From: Puffinus mauretanicus
Lineage: Eukaryota; Chordata; Aves; Procellariiformes; Procellariidae
Reading direction: 5' to 3'
Assembly (NCBI GenBank): GCA_023333565.1
Contig: JAJKFH010000227.1
Span: forward strand, 1,178,001 to 1,242,000
DNA length: 64,000 bases
Part shown: positions 20,861-33,990 of the stretch, one piece after another
Numbering within the stretch: the stretch's first letter is position 1
Layout of the letters: every line of letters begins with the position of its first letter
The notes under the pieces: generated by a model
The model's database searches: none
Seen by the model: only the letters and a program-made list of their open reading frames with translations
What the model was told of the DNA's origin: nothing
Made by a program: the position numbers and the translations under genes

Positions 20861-23800
20861 TGTACTCTGCCTGGACAAATGGCAACGTATTGCAGTGTCC
20901 TATGGGAGCCATGACATCATTTTCAATTTGCTTATCTGAACTCCTTCAAAATAGAAGGGTGATTGGTGAGCAACTGAATTGCATTTTCACTCTGACCCAC
21001 CTCTTCTTGCTATGACGTTATGGGAACCGTGTCACTGTGCAGCTTACACCCACTGGCTACTCCCTGGAGGCCTCAGATGCACCTATCTCCATCACCTCTA
21101 AAGGGAATGTAAGTGTTTAGTGACCCATAAACCCATCTTCCCATTCCCAAGGGCTAAGTAGTAGTAATGCATGTCCCTCAAGGTTTGCCTGCAGGCTTAG
21201 AGGTGCCAAGGAAATCTTCCAGGCAGTTTTGTGATAGGGTCTCACAACCTACTTGACACTGGGATCAACAAGAATAGAGATTGGTGAAATGATTTGGAGC
21301 AGACTGGATACCTTTGGCCATGTTTGGACTGCATTAGCGCAAGAAGAATTTGATTTTTTTTTTTTTTTCATTTCCTCATTCCAGCTGAGACTGAAAAAGA
21401 TGTTTTGTTTTCATGGGAGCTGAAGAAAGGCCTCCTGACAGAGCTGGTCTCACCTTTGCTGTGGGCGCTTCTTTGCTTATGGAATTAGGACTGGAGGCAG
21501 GAACTTTAGAATTGGAGAGAGACTGTGACATCTTCCATTTTATTCATATCATTCTGAGTAAATAGTTTACATACAGAGAATCTTGGGTAAACAGTTACTA
21601 AATCATTAAGTGCTTTTCTAATTTAACCCAAACTTTTAACATTTTCTGAAACCATGTCCATCTCTGCCCCAGAAAAGATAATCCAGACATTAAGTCTTTA
21701 ACAAATCTGTAGCACTCAGCCAATTGAAATATTTTCTTTTCGCCAGCTGAGGGTTTGGCCATTCTGTCCACTCTCGTTTTGCAATAAGCACCTTCAAAGT
21801 GGGAGGGCAATGCCATTTTTTGCAATGCCATTTTTGTCATTTACCTACTTATTGCATGACACCAGAGAATCATTCATGCACTAAAACTTGTACTTGCACT
21901 TTCTCACTTCTAACAAGAGTACACATTTAACTGATCCCTGTTCAATCCAGCATCTCACGTAAGCATCTCTCCTCATCCCCCAGCCAGGATGCACTGATGG
22001 TCTCTTAAGCTTTGGCTCTCAGAATCTGGGTAGTTTAACTCTTTCTAGCAATTTGGGTAGACTAGGTCTGAAGAAGTGATCTAAAGCTGTATTTTCTGAG
22101 TGATTTGGGAAAACAAAATCACTTTGTCAGTCTAGGCAACTTTCAGTAGAACCAGTGCCATAAGCTCCTGGGCACCTGAAACAGCTGACTTGACAGTACA
22201 AGTGAGGGAGGACCACAAGCTCCAGCTCCCTGCAGTGGAGATGATATAACTGTATGAGGAAGACCTGTTTACATCACCGAGATAACCTGTTTCTTTAAAA
22301 ATAGCAAGGTCAGGCAGGCAATAAAGCTGTCAGCATGGCAATAGCAGCAGTGCTTGTGTTCCACCAGCCGGAGGGCGGTGGGGACGCTCACCAGGCTGGG
22401 GACCAGGAGGGTGGGGAATTCACGTTTGGGTAAACAAACTTGTGGCAATATCAGAGTGCTATTGTCTGCTGAACAGCTCTATTTGTACCAATGGTATTTC
22501 CAGGTTAGCTCCTCCTAGGCCCATAAAAATCTTTTTTTTTATTATTTTTTTCTTTATTTTCCTCAATGCAATGATAGATGGAGTGCCCATAAAATCTCAC
22601 GGCACCATGTACGAAATCCCAGAGCCCCCGAGCCAGGTGTGGAGCAACTGGTCACCGAGCAGGCTTCCACCCAGTCCTAGGCTTGGCTCATGTGTGTCTA
22701 TTTTCTGGTCACTGAGATGCTTCGCTGTTTGTTCGCTGTGTAAATGAGCACCTGACTGTGGGAATATTTCACACTGAAGTCCAGGCCAAGAATGGAAAAC
22801 CATCAGATCTATTCAGCTAAGCAGCCTTATGAGGTACTTGCACAGTCCAGGTGGGAGCACAGCCCAATATTTTTATTGTGTTAAGAGTATGTGTTCTCAA
22901 AAAAGGAAGACGTTGTGTAGGGTTCACATCCTGTTGGTGCATCAGATACGTTTCAGCTATTGCTGTGTTCCTTTGGATAGTGTTTCCCTTGGCTGAGTCT
23001 CCAGTTTAGCTGAACTTGGACAATGAGTCATAGTGATGCAACTGATTTGGGGGCGAGTTTTAGACCCCGGTGTTTTGGGTCAAACTGTACTGTATTGATA
23101 CTGATTGTGTATGTGCAAAGCAGTGTCTAGGAATAAAACATTTCTTAGTACACCCAAAGTGAAACACAGACTTGTGCCACTGACACCACATAGCATGGCT
23201 TTGTCTGTTAAACTAGGCAAGACACCAAGTCTTCACCAGATTTTGGGGAAATTTTAGATTTTTAAGATATTTTCCAGCTTAAAATGCTAATAAAATATCA
23301 GGGGTTGTGTTCAGAGATGGGAAAGACCAAAAGAGGCATTAGCCTCATGTAAGCGAAATCCTGTTGCAGTTAGTGCAACTGTCATTGCCTTGCACAGCTT
23401 CTCCCTTCCTTTGGTGGTGGTTCAGCATTGCATTCAGAATAGTTCAAGGCAGTTATAATCTAAAAGACCTGACAATTGTGCCCATCATCTCCCGTCCTGT
23501 CCAAAATCAAATGGATGAAAGAAATCCATTTGAAAATAAAGCTTCAAATCCAAACTTCCATCGCTGTTAAAGAGGGTTAGAGATGAGATGTGATTCTGAG
23601 CAATTGGATGGGACAAAATTGTGGTTGACCAGAAAATTTAATTGCAACTCAAACAAAACTTTTAAAGAGTTTTTTACGTACCTTTGTTACTTTGCATAAT
23701 ATTTTTGCCTACCATCACATTTACTGATTTTGATGGGGACCATAAACAGAAATACTGTGAGACAAGGCTAATTCCATGGACTATTTTTGTTCTGTACTGG

Positions 23801-24239
23801 GAAAGGGGGTGGGGGAGAAGAAAAGAAAACCTGTTCTCGTAGGATTTCCAGCTCAAAGAGAAATCAGAAAAAAACATTTGTGAGTGCTTTTCTAAGTGGA
23901 ATAGTTCATCTGAATCTTGCCTGTCACCAGGTCCTAATTATCTGTTGGTGTTACAGCTAATTACATTGATTCTCCATAGGTGAGGCGGACTTCTAAGGCA
24001 ATGCAGGAATTTAAACAGAATGATTTTTCAGTTTTGGTTCTATTTACAGACTGTGGTATGTCAATTTGAAGAAAAGCCAGAATCTGAAACTGAAACGCCA
24101 GTGTTTTCTTCTTGTTATAATTGGAATCTTTCAAGACAAGATTCCAATGTTTGAAGGTGTTCACTGCAAGGTTTTGGTCCTTTCCCATCGAGTTTTCAGT
24201 GCTGATGTTTAAGCATTAAACTCGATCTTGGCCGCCTTC
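20861..24239. other. Unassigned sequence
   Basis: No gene recognised. It contains a T-run at 21355-21369, a 15-base tandem duplication at 21807-21836 and a T-rich stretch at 22531-22561 that precedes a 101-codon chance frame. The 22600-22800 stretch is open on both strands but has no recognisable peptide. Confidence 0.4.
21807..21836 (+). repeat. 15-base tandem duplication
   Basis: GCAATGCCATTTTTT is followed directly by GCAATGCCATTTTTG, two copies differing at the last base. It is a recent-looking local duplication, probably by slippage. Confidence 0.8.
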
Positions 24240-24302
24240 TTCTTCCATTGAACTCAACAGGGATTTTATTCTTTGATTTCAGGCAGAGCAGAATCAGGCC
24301 AA
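24240..24302 (+). repeat. Ancient CR1/L3-type LINE 3' end
   Basis: CCATTGAACTCAACAGGGATTTTATT followed by AGCAGAATCAGGCC matches, with mismatches, the amniote CR1/L3 end 'ccattgacttcaatgggagttttgcc ... agcagaatcaggcc'. These are 5'-truncated, long-dead LINE copies. Only the last ~60 bases survive recognisably. Confidence 0.55.
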
Positions 24303-26614
24303 TGCTAAACACTTTTGGCTGTCTAAGAGACACTGTGGTCCAGATAACCTGTGCTGGATCTGCAGGCTATGCTTCACAGGTATTACTGGCTTTTCTTGAG
24401 TCATCAGTAAAGTGGAGTCTTGACTGAAAACAAGAATTTCTCTCTCGGTTGAATGAACTAGCAATGGTGTCCTGAAACACTATTGTTATTTGGTGCTTCT
24501 TGGGAGCAACCCTGCTTGGGAAGGAAGTTGAATGCTGTTAATTTTTGTGATGATAAAAAAGTCTTTTAATGAAGGGACGGGTTTGGCCTACAACTCCTTT
24601 GCCTCAGGGACCAGGCGTGAAGTGAAGTAGCTCATCATCCATGGGTTTGCCACGCTATCTGTAAGGGCGTGAGAAGAATTGTGTTTGTACATCTGCCAAG
24701 CTTTTTCCTGCTGGTCTTTAAGAAACCAAGTTGCAAGAAGCTCTTTTCTGCAGAGTGTTGCAAGGACTGTCTTGAATTTGGCTTCAGGGAAAGGTTTAAT
24801 TCATTTTTTTATCTGGATGGCTTCATACTATTAAAAAAAATTATATGCCTGTATTGCACGGGGCGGAGGACCTACATCACCTACAGTGATGGTGATGGGG
24901 GTGGCAATTACTATGTGCTAGAGCAACAAGTCAGCATTATTTTAAATCCATTCTTTCATCCAATGCAACAGTAATATATTCTGGACAATGGACTTTGGAA
25001 AAGATGAAATGTTTGCTTTACAAAACAGACATAAAATTTCTCCTTCAAGGTGCTAAATTTGTGCTGAGCTGGTCCAAAACACGACTGCATCTGGCTATGT
25101 CTCGTGTCTGCTACTAAAAAAATGTCCTAAATTCCAGACAACCTCTGGGGCTTTGAAATAAAACTCATTAATCCTACATTTGAATTTAATATTTGAAATT
25201 TTATCCTAATCTTTTTTTCTTCCACATGAATTAACTTTAGAAAACTTGGAAAGGAACACAAGGGTGGGTTTTTTTTTCTTGGGTTTTTTTTTTCTTTGAG
25301 AGAGAGAGAGAGAGAACATTCTTAACAAAGGGTATAAAATTAAACTAGATTTGACCTCTGCCTTTAGCAGATTTTCCACCTGGTCTGTGCAGGAAATCAA
25401 CTTCTATATAGCAGCTCTTTCATAAGGAATAACATACATGAGGCTGTAAGTGACAGTTTTTCTTGGGTGGACAACAATGTTAGTTACTTTTTATGATTAA
25501 TTGATAAATGTTTTGATATGGTGCCTGGGCTCTGAGTCAAAAATCACTCTAGTTAGATGATCCAACACTTGGGAAGCTGAGCCAATTACAGCTCAGGCAC
25601 AGTGAAAACAATTCTAAAATATTTGAGCCTAAAAATGTGCATAGTTGTTAAGGAATCTTACACGTGGGTGTATGGTGGTATCCTGAATTACAACTACTTG
25701 GTGGGCCAATTTCTTAAGGAATGCAGGGATGTGCAGGGATTCGAGACTCTTGCCTTTATTTTTCAAAAGACTTGGGAAAACAGAAGAACCACATGGACTC
25801 TTGTGGCTGGGCACGTGCTGAGGAAAACCAGACTGTGGGCCAAAATGTACTTTTAGTCCCCTGAGTTACACAAATCCCTTTGCTTTTTTGGGAAGGCTTT
25901 AGGTTTCGAGTGTCCTTCTTCCCTTGACTCCTAGCGTTCTCCTCTGAGCTTGTTCTTTTCTTTTCCAGCCTCCAGAATTTACTTTCTATACCAGGCTTCC
26001 TACCTTGTCCTCAGATTTGCACCCTGACTCTAAGCCCTAATGTCTTTCTAAATGATCCATGAGAAGTAGGACTTCATCATGTCTGTGGCTATATATCAGC
26101 TTACCACTACCAGCAGGATAGCCTGGACTCAGAGGTTGTGGGCGCACCCCAGCATCGGTGCAAACCGATGCTAGGCACAGCTGCTTCTTGTAATGGAGGT
26201 CCTCTAGAATAATAGCCTACCTTGCAATTAAAGGCTACTTTCTCAGATTATTAGGAGAGAGAAAAAACACTCTGTGTTTTTCTTTCCACAGGTAAGTGAA
26301 TACGGAGGCATTTTGTGAGTAGGATTTTGGGGTCATCAACTCAAAGACCATTTGGAAAATTCCTTATTGCAGGTTGCTAATGACTTTGTGCGTGACACAC
26401 AGCCAGCTGTTCCCAACAAAGTCAGTGGAAACAGAATATCTGTCGTTTTTTCTGGTTCCCCAGCCTTCAATACCTAAAACGATACAGGGAGGTTTTGAGG
26501 GATGCGTGCCTGGATTTCGGTGCCACCACAGATGTGGAAACTGGGAGGCAAACTCTGAACTTCAGAAATCTTGGTGGTTATTAGCTGCTCATCATAGACC
26601 TCTGCACTTTTCAC
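24303..26614. other. Unassigned sequence
   Basis: No gene or clear element was recognised. A GA dinucleotide run lies at 25298-25315, preceded by T-runs. A local GCAGGGATGTGCAGGGAT duplication occurs near 25722-25740. Reading frames up to about 100 codons match nothing known. Confidence 0.4.
25298..25315 (+). repeat. GA microsatellite
   Basis: Nine uninterrupted GA units, just downstream of two T-runs (25269-25277 and 25284-25293). Confidence 0.85.
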
Positions 26615-26672
26615 GCAAGGATCTGATCCTACCCCAAACACCTTATTGCCTTCAATGGATTTTTATTCCAAG
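26615..26672. repeat. Ancient CR1/L3-type fragment
   Basis: CAAGGATCTGATCCTACCCC and CCTTATTGCCTTCAATGGAT resemble the amniote CR1/L3 strings 'ggatctgatcctgcaaac' and 'ccattgacttcaatggga'. Both blocks occur in the expected order and spacing. The copy is short and diverged, and this part of the consensus is nearly self-complementary, so strand is not assigned. Confidence 0.4.
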
Positions 26673-26956
26673 GTGAAGACCAGGCATCACTTTAGAAAAA
26701 TTAATGTCTAATAGATATAGATACTCCTGGAGGCTATTTTACGTCACTAAGGCTCTCAAAGCCTGCAGGGCTTAGATTTGGACATCTTTTGAAGATGTTC
26801 AAATAAACTTAGACTTAGGTGTTACTCCACCTTCTTAGGACTCTTGGCTCTTCTGATACTGCTGTGTCTACAGAAGGAGGTGAGGAGAGCTGAAGAATAT
26901 CTTCTCAAATGGAAAAGCATCTTTCCTACCCTTGTTTTACAGTGAAGATCCATAAA

Positions 26957-27016
26957 GAAGGATGTTCAATGATCTGTATAGGTCCCTTCCAACTCGAGAT
27001 CTTCTGTGATTCTATG
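26957..27016 (+). repeat. Truncated avian CR1 LINE, 3' end
   Basis: The stretch reads as the terminal part of a CR1 element: a degraded 'gatgatctctggaggtcc' block (GATGTTCAATGATCTG), then AGGTCCCTTCCAACT, then TTCTGTGATTCTATG. The last bases are the typical avian CR1 terminus, which ends in a short direct repeat instead of poly(A). CR1 copies are almost always 5'-truncated, and this one keeps only about 60 bases. It is the least diverged transposon in the window and the main reason for calling the organism a bird. Confidence 0.85.
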
Positions 27017-28916
27017 TTTCTTCCAGTCTGCTATGTGCTTAAAAATACAACTTTTGCAGTAATTCTCTCATTTCAGGTACCATTTGAATGGCATGACACC
27101 CCCTTCCATCCCTGAGACTCTGTTTTGATCCTGGCTGCTGGATCTAAGCACACTCCTGCTTTCACTTTATTTAACACTGGAGAATTTCATCGTTGCTGGT
27201 ATGAAAGGAAAATTTCTAACAGCATACTGTAAGCTTTACTGCTCGTGACTTCTTAATCATGCAGATTTTATTTCATGTTAAGCTAGCAACTGAACTCTTC
27301 TAATAAACACAGTAAAATCTAATTAGGCTACTGGAGGGGAATAGAAGAATTTATACTCCTCCAGACACACAGACATTAGGAATTCTTCCTCAAACATACA
27401 CACAGGTTTCCTGGCAGCTGTCTCATTCAAAGAGTGGCTAACGATCACACTAATTTGCACTTTGCTGATACTGTTAGGAGTTCCTTGCAGATGGAAAATA
27501 TACTTCTTTCATGAGATCATACAGGGTAGCATGGCCTCGTGGATTGTGCGTGGAGAAAAAGAAATCCCAATTTCTAATCCCATGGCTCACACTACTTGCT
27601 GTGTGGTCTCTCTTTCTCTCTCAGTTTCTCCATGCACAATCTTACTTATCCGGCCCATTCATGGGATTGTGATGATTACTCAGTCATTTGGCTGTAATGT
27701 GTTTCAAAAGCAGAAGGCACAATTAAATCACTGAAGCACTGTGATTAGAGACTCAACGGCACCTCTAAAATGTATGTATACGAGATTGACACCAAAGATG
27801 AATTTGGCTGGTTTCTTTCTTGTCTACATTAGGCTCATAATTATTTCAAGTATTGCTGGCGAGAGAGCTCAGAAAGCAGCAAAGCTCTGCCCCATCCAGC
27901 CTCGGGGAAAGCCGACCCCCCATGCAAGGGGGCACATCTTCCCACGCAGAGGCCATATAGCTGGACTACACCTGGCATGTCAGGGATATCTCTAGGCACA
28001 CAACATTTCCTGGCCTACAGACCCATGGTCCATCCAAAGAGGTGATGCTGTCTCCAGTTTTTACCCCTTACAACCAGAAGAAGCTCGTCCAGCCAGCGGG
28101 TTCAAGCTTGGGATCTCCACTAGCTTGGACTGGGATTGATGTATCATGCAAGGGGCAGAGAGTCCTCCAGCAAATTTCCTCACAGTTTCCTGCAAAGGAC
28201 AGCCCAGATGTCCCACAGCAGCCCCAGCTGTCCAGAGAGCCTCGACATTGGGAACCATGAGATATATGACCAGGATTGCCTGTACAAGTGTAGGCACCAT
28301 GACGGCAACAGGTAAAACCAAGGCATGCAACCCTCGCTGGGAATCAGTGCTCGAGGCTTTTCCCCAAGCCTGCGTATTTTCCAGTAGCCTTTCTTCAGCT
28401 GGAGAGCTGTCATCTCCTTCTCCAGGACTGTTTAGCTCTTCCTACGTGGCTTGTCAGGATTGTTCCTACAAAACAGTTAGTCATTCCTTGGGTTTGAATG
28501 AAGTGTAGGGAGAGATTATAGGAGTAAACGTTAAAATAAGACTGGAATAAAAGCTGGGGTTTGTTTATAAGTAAATAGGGTCTGACCCAGCCCCTAGCAG
28601 CCACAGGAGGCATCTTTCTATCGACTGCAATAGGGCAGGGTGCCAACCTGCTCGGGCCCCTGGAGACGTAACTTGTTCGGGAAGGATTCAGGTCCTGCTG
28701 AGTGTAAGTTTATTCAGGGAAGGGTGTAGCCCCAGGAGTGGGAGAAGAAGACCTGCCTCCTCCTATTTCAGATTTTTTAAAAAATCATCACCAAAAAAAA
28801 AGCGACCCACAAAAAAACAACAAAAAAAAACCCCTGCAGTGGACTGAAGCCGTTGTATCTTTTTATAATACAATGAGGTTTTGTGAAATGGAATCGCTGG
28901 ACTGAAACCTGGAGGC
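27017..28916. other. Unassigned sequence
   Basis: No gene recognised. The GC-richer stretch 27880-28420 is open in several phases on both strands (up to 120 codons plus, 89 codons minus). The products overlap each other and have no domain. An adenine-rich stretch lies at 28772-28830. Confidence 0.4.
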
Positions 28917-29002
28917 ATTGCTCAGTTTTGACTTATACTTTGTTCAGGCAAAACTCCAGTTGATGTGAGAGAGCACTGGGTCGTATTAGGATTTGGCCCA
29001 TA
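28917..29002 (+). repeat. Ancient CR1/L3-type LINE 3' end
   Basis: TTCAGGCAAAACTCCAGTTGA and then GTATTAGGATTTGGCCC match, in order, the amniote strings 'caggcaaaactcccattga' and 'gactgcaggatttggccc'. The middle, which should read 'cttcaatgggagttttgcctgagtaa', is partly decayed. Plus orientation follows from the terminal 'ggatttggccc'. Confidence 0.55.
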
Positions 29003-30357
29003 AGGGCGGAGGAGAGCCAAGCTCAGAATGTCACATAAACATATTAGCTAGAGACTTGGCTTTCTCCGAGATCCCAGGGAAGGAATAGGGCTGTGATCTA
29101 GTCTTCTGTGAGGCATATAAGGAGGTTAAATTTGTCCTGCATAGAGCATTAAGAGAACAGGATCCAAACATCTGCACAAGCATCTGTATCATCTCTTCCT
29201 CCTCCCGGAGATGTCTGGAATATAGTCCTTTTTGTATGACAGGTAGAAACCAAGCTAAAAACTGCTTAACCTGTTTTGTGTGGGTGGAAAAAAATAAAAA
29301 ATCAAACCATGGGTTGTTCATGCCGAAGTCGAAAGCGTGTTCTTTCTGGTGATGAGGTATGAAGAGGGCATATTGTTCATTTAAACCACACTATAGTTTT
29401 TACATCAGCAAAGTATTTTTGAAAGTTTACAGCTGTAGTAGAAATTCCCTGGAGCTTAACCATCAGTTTTCTGCCAATCAGAAAGCTGAAGGCACTCCGG
29501 TTTGGGCTCCAAAAGTGACATTTTAGTGTTACACGTCTTAAATGTGGAGAAGTTTCGAGAGAGCATCCTGACAGGTTTTGAACTCTGAAGAAATTATTTT
29601 CTGGTGCCAAGCTACACAGTCTGGGAAACGCTGCACGCCACACTCGCTCCCTGTGTCTCTGCCAGAAACCAAAATATATATTAAAAAAAAGTATAAGAAA
29701 TATGGCCCAGGACTAAGGTTTGCGGGTGCATTTCAAGTAGGAGCTCTCTCTAACATTTAATGTATTAACTGCCCTCACAGCCATAAGAAGTTGGTATGGG
29801 AGCAGGTCCATGTGCATGTATATCATGTAGCAACACCATGGAGAAAGGGAAAGGAAGGGCAGGAAAGAGAGCATCTCAGATTGACTAAAAACCATCTATA
29901 GTATGGAGGAAATGGTAAAACTTGGGCCATTTCACTGTAATTCTATTAACTTAATGAGTTTAAAAGTGACTTTGCAGTGGTTTCTGAAAGGGAAAACATG
30001 GGCATCTGAGAAGGTGTAGACGCTGAGGCACTGATGGGGGACCCGTACCTAAGGGAACAAGAATACATCAGCACGTCATGACTGTGTCCACAAAATGGTC
30101 AAAAGGAGGAGTTTGAAGGAAGTGTAGAGTTACTTCTTCCCAAAAAAAGAATGGTGATGAGGTGGAAAAAAAGGCATTTGACTTCTTGTACTTGCTTTAT
30201 TTAACTAGAGTAGAGACAAGCTGGGAGAGAAACAGGCAACCTTTTAAGACCTTTAATTGGATTATAAGAATAGATCATCTTTGATTAAGGCCTTGGATGA
30301 ACCAACTTGCAATAACTAATTGTAGCCAGTTGAGCCAGGAGCTGCACTGCTGTAGGC

Positions 30358-30412
30358 GGGTGTAACTCCAGGGGTATCACTGAAATGTGATTGCTTACAT
30401 CAGTCAGGGTTG
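30358..30412. repeat. Possible CR1/L3-type fragment
   Basis: GGGTGTAACTCCAGGGGTAT and TGATTGCTTACATCAG resemble 'ggagtaactccattgact' and 'ctgatttacaccag' from amniote CR1/L3 ends. The copy is short and diverged. Confidence 0.3.
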
Positions 30413-31748
30413 GAAATAGCTCCCCGATGGGGAATAGCTCGGACGTGGTTCTCATACTTCTCTTTAAGTGCCCTGCGCTGGCCAGGGCAGAGCCAGGACA
30501 CCAGGTGAGAGGACCTCTGAGCTCAGCCCCCCTTCTGACGTCCTTGTATGCAGGAGGCTCAATATTTTAAAACACACTGTCATGGATTCGATGACTTTGG
30601 CCCAGTACCTTCTGTTTATTACTAATAAAAGTCAATAGAAGTGTGGAAAAGTACAAAATGTCAACCTATGACCTTATGAAATCCATGGCAGTAGAGAGAA
30701 AAGAAAGAAAACCCACCCTTTGGTACATGCTTTGTCGCTCATGCTGTGTTGGGATCCAGAAGTAGATTTTTTTTCTCTGGACTGGGGCTTAGAAAGTCAA
30801 GAATTTTGTCTCTCTTTATTTTCATTACAGTTAGTTAAATCCTTAGGCTCCTGTTAACACTGAACTCCAAGTTGATTTTTTCTTAAAATGCTGAAACCTA
30901 ATTTTTGTTTAACAATTTTCTGTTTGAGGCCAACATCAAATTAGTGTGCTTTCCACTGGCAGACCCCAGTAATTTGGTAGGCAGGAGGCTCACACATACT
31001 TAAGTTATTCAATACATTTTGTTATACTCTGTACAAAAAACCTAGTCAGAAAAGCCTGATTTATGATATTCCTCAGGTTTCCTGTTACTTTAAACCACTA
31101 ACATCCTATGGCCAAGCCCTTCATAGGCAGCCAGCACATCTGGCCCAGAGTGGTTCTGTCGCCTATCGCCAAAATGCCATATTTATAATCAAGTCATAAT
31201 AGAAAAGAAAGAATTGATTATGATGAAAAAGAACAAAATTGAAATTGAAAAAGGCAAAGTTATCAGTGGACATTTGTAAATACGATTGGGTGTTCCTTTC
31301 AAAACAAAGGTCCCAGACAAATAGGAGCATGTAGCATACCGAGCAGGCAGATTCGATGTGTGCAATCATCTCTTCTGGCCTAATTATAAATTACTGAAAG
31401 CTCTGATTTTCCCATTTCACACATTTTTAATATCTATTTTGTTTTTCATTTATACATACAAACCACTCTTGGCTGAAGCCAAAGCTACAAAGTCCATCTG
31501 AAATCCCACCTGCAATTCTGCAACTGCTTGTAAATAAGTGAGACTGCTCCTCACAAAGTGTTTTTTAGCTGGTCTCCTTAGGGATTTAAGGCTTATGCAA
31601 TCATTGTGTCTGTGTTGTATCTGTGTATCCATCTGTCAAATTTGATCAATGAGCCAAAGTCTCCCAAAATATTAACTTCCTACATGTTTCATAAAAATAG
31701 TTAGAGGCTGAAATTTAGTTTAATGTCCTCCTTAAAGGGAAAGCTGGA

Positions 31749-31786
31749 GTGGATTTCCATGCTGTAGAAATCATATGCAAATCCAC
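31749..31786. promoter_or_regulatory. Inverted repeat enclosing a POU octamer
   Basis: GTGGATTT (31749-31756) is mirrored by AAATCCAC (31779-31786). The right arm overlaps a perfect octamer ATGCAAAT at 31775-31782. The surrounding 31720-31860 is unique and repeat-free. It may be a small enhancer core. Confidence 0.35.
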
Positions 31787-32526
31787 AGGGCAAGAAATTA
31801 AGCTCACAGCACGAATCTTTAATTTTTCTCATAAAAATACATGCTTAAAAAATAGCTATATAGACAAGAGAGCAGAAAGACCTGCAAATTTCAGACTGGT
31901 GCAGGCAGTGGTTTGACGGTGCCAGTACATATAGGTTGGCATCAGCATGGATTTAAGTTGCCTATGCTCCTAAAGGGCACAGGCAAAGCTGTCCGTATTT
32001 TCTTCTCTGGAAGATGCATTTTGCAGAGATTCAGTTTTTCTAAGAGAGTCATAAAAGAAACATATAGATGATAACGAACAGATTCTCAGCTGTGTCAAAC
32101 CCTGGAACACTGCTATGGAAACGTGAAGAGCTGCAGAGATTCAACATCTTTGAAAATCTGATCACTGAATATTTCTAGTCAGCTTCCTCCGCCAAAGGGA
32201 TATGAAATTTTCCAAATGTGTGCCAAACTCTGACGTTCACAAACTGTTTCTCAAGTGGATTTGGATGATGTAACCAATAACCATGAAACCCTCCTCCACT
32301 TTCTAAATTACATCTGGTTGAGATGAATTTCTATACGGATAACACAATGAAAATGTGAAAGACTATATTTGTTCTAAACCTTATTATGCAGTTGCGTTAT
32401 GACATATAAAAGTCCCTATGGTAACATGGCATAATCTAAAGCAACTGTGTGTTCACACACAAGAGATCCAACAGCTTTGCCATTTTGTTCTTAATTATCC
32501 CTAGTGGATAAACTAGTTGAAAGACT

Positions 32527-32592
32527 GAGCCAACTTCTCCATCCTCAAAAGCAATGGAGCAATGCTGATTTACATCAGCTGCAATCCTTGAC
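32527..32592. repeat. Ancient CR1/L3-type fragment
   Basis: GCAATGGAGCAATGCTGATT and ACATCAGCTGCAATCC resemble 'tcaatggagctacgccaattta' and 'caccagctgaggatctgg' of amniote CR1/L3 3' ends, in the right order. Confidence 0.4.
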
Positions 32593-32673
32593 TGCCATTT
32601 ACGAAATAGTTATCAATTAATTTCCTGCATAATTTCTCCAGAAACACACTGGAGGTGCAGGCTGACTTTTTTT

Positions 32674-32800
32674 GACCTCCAATTCAGCAAGCTATCTTCA
32701 TGCAGAAAATTATTTAAGCACATGTTTGACCGCAAGCTAATGCTTAAACGTGCCTTTGAGCTTCAGATATGTGCCCAAGTGTTGTTCAAATGGGTCCTTG
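32674..32800. repeat. Ancient CR1/L3-type fragment
   Basis: CCAATTCAGCAAGC, then TTATTTAAGCACATGTTTGA, then CTAATGCTTAAACGTG match the amniote repeat 'attcagcaaagcacttaagcacatgcttaa'. The consensus is nearly self-complementary here, so the strand is not assigned. Confidence 0.5.
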
Positions 32801-33859
32801 GGGGAAGCATCCACCTGGCTTGTATGTTCACTGAAGATGATCTTTGCACGACAAAGGACTTCGCTTACCGGCTCTCAGTGATAACAATGCCTCTCGTTGC
32901 TTCTTTTGGCAATAATTTTGCAAGACTCTCTCTGAAGAATTAGATCACAGTCAGTCCCACCTTAACTACATATTTGCTAGCTGAATAAACAGGATGAAAT
33001 TGGACCGACGGTCATGTCTGCTGGCAGAATCGAGCGCTTTCAGTGCTGTTAGACCGGTTCCAAGGGTGCAGGGTATTCAACCAGCCTCTCGCATCCCAGG
33101 CTTTGCTCTCTGCCAAAATTACATCCCAGCAAATGTTTTCAGTGCTGCCCTCACCATCGCTACTAATAATGCGCAAACCAGAAAGACAAATTCATTCACA
33201 TTTTAAACAGCAATCTCAGCAATATTAATTGCACAATAAAAAGGAATTTGTTCCAAGTATGCAGCCAGCTATTTATTTGTGTTCAATTCTGAGTCATAAA
33301 TCTTTAATTTGACATTTAAAGCCTATTTTAACAAACAAGATTTTTTTTTTATTTGCAAAGTGCCTAATCAGATGGGTTTTATGAGCTATTTAAGCAGCTC
33401 TGAGAAATACAAAGTCTCTGATGAATATTTCACTGCACTAAACATAACTATGTGAGCCAAACGTGCATTGTTCCTTATTACACGAAAGTTCCTAAAACTT
33501 TGCTTTCTCCTTTCAGTGTTGTTTTTAAAGATAAAGAGAAAATGAAAACAGGATCTCAAAATTAATTTTGAAGATAGGTGACTTCGCGAACAAGTTTCTG
33601 TGCCTTCATTCATACCACTTGTCCCTCCCTGTGTACCAACCTCTGAACCACGTGGAATAGTTCTTGAAAATCACACACTGAATAAGAGGGAGGAGTTAAA
33701 ACATGGTACTGAGGGAACCATGCTTTCTGACTCTGCAATTATTTGATTTTTTTGGCAGAGGTGACCAAACAAGGTACTTCGGTTGTGTTTCCACAAGCAA
33801 TAGTATTTGTGCTGTGTATTGAGAATTCATTTACAAGTATATGTTGGAGCTGAATTACC
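32801..33859. other. Unassigned sequence
   Basis: No gene seen. A GC-richer piece at 32990-33210 is open for about 70 codons in two plus-strand phases, with no domain. 33230-33380 is AT-rich with a T-run at 33342-33350. Confidence 0.4.
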
Positions 33860-33990
33860 TTTCTGTTAGCTTCTAGTGTCCTAGTTCTCTACCTGTGAAA
33901 CAGGGTCATCTCTCTCATTAGGCAAATACATGTTCAGAAGCAATGAGGTATTCAGATATTGTTGTAATGAGGTGCTAGAAACAATCCAAT
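33860..33990 (+). repeat. Ancient MIR-family SINE (amniote type)
   Basis: CTAGTTCTCTACCTGTGAAA corresponds to the MIR core 'cagtttcctcatctgtaaaa'. The later GAGGTATTCAGATATTGTTG and TAATGAGGTGCTAGAAA resemble the amniote MIR tail 'agcactcagatactacggtgatgagcgccatagaaa'. Two blocks in correct order make this more than a chance match. Confidence 0.5.

Larger units (their letters stand above)
29003..32526. other. Unassigned sequence
   Basis: No gene seen, and no reading frame longer than about 100 codons. It includes a possible CR1/L3 fragment (30358-30412) and an inverted repeat with an octamer (31749-31786), both listed separately. 31160-31450 and 31820-31870 are AT-rich. Confidence 0.4.

Noticed and set aside
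28096..28116. tRNA B-box-like GGTTCAAGCTT
   Set aside because: No A box at the right distance, no cloverleaf pairing, and the B-box match is incomplete.
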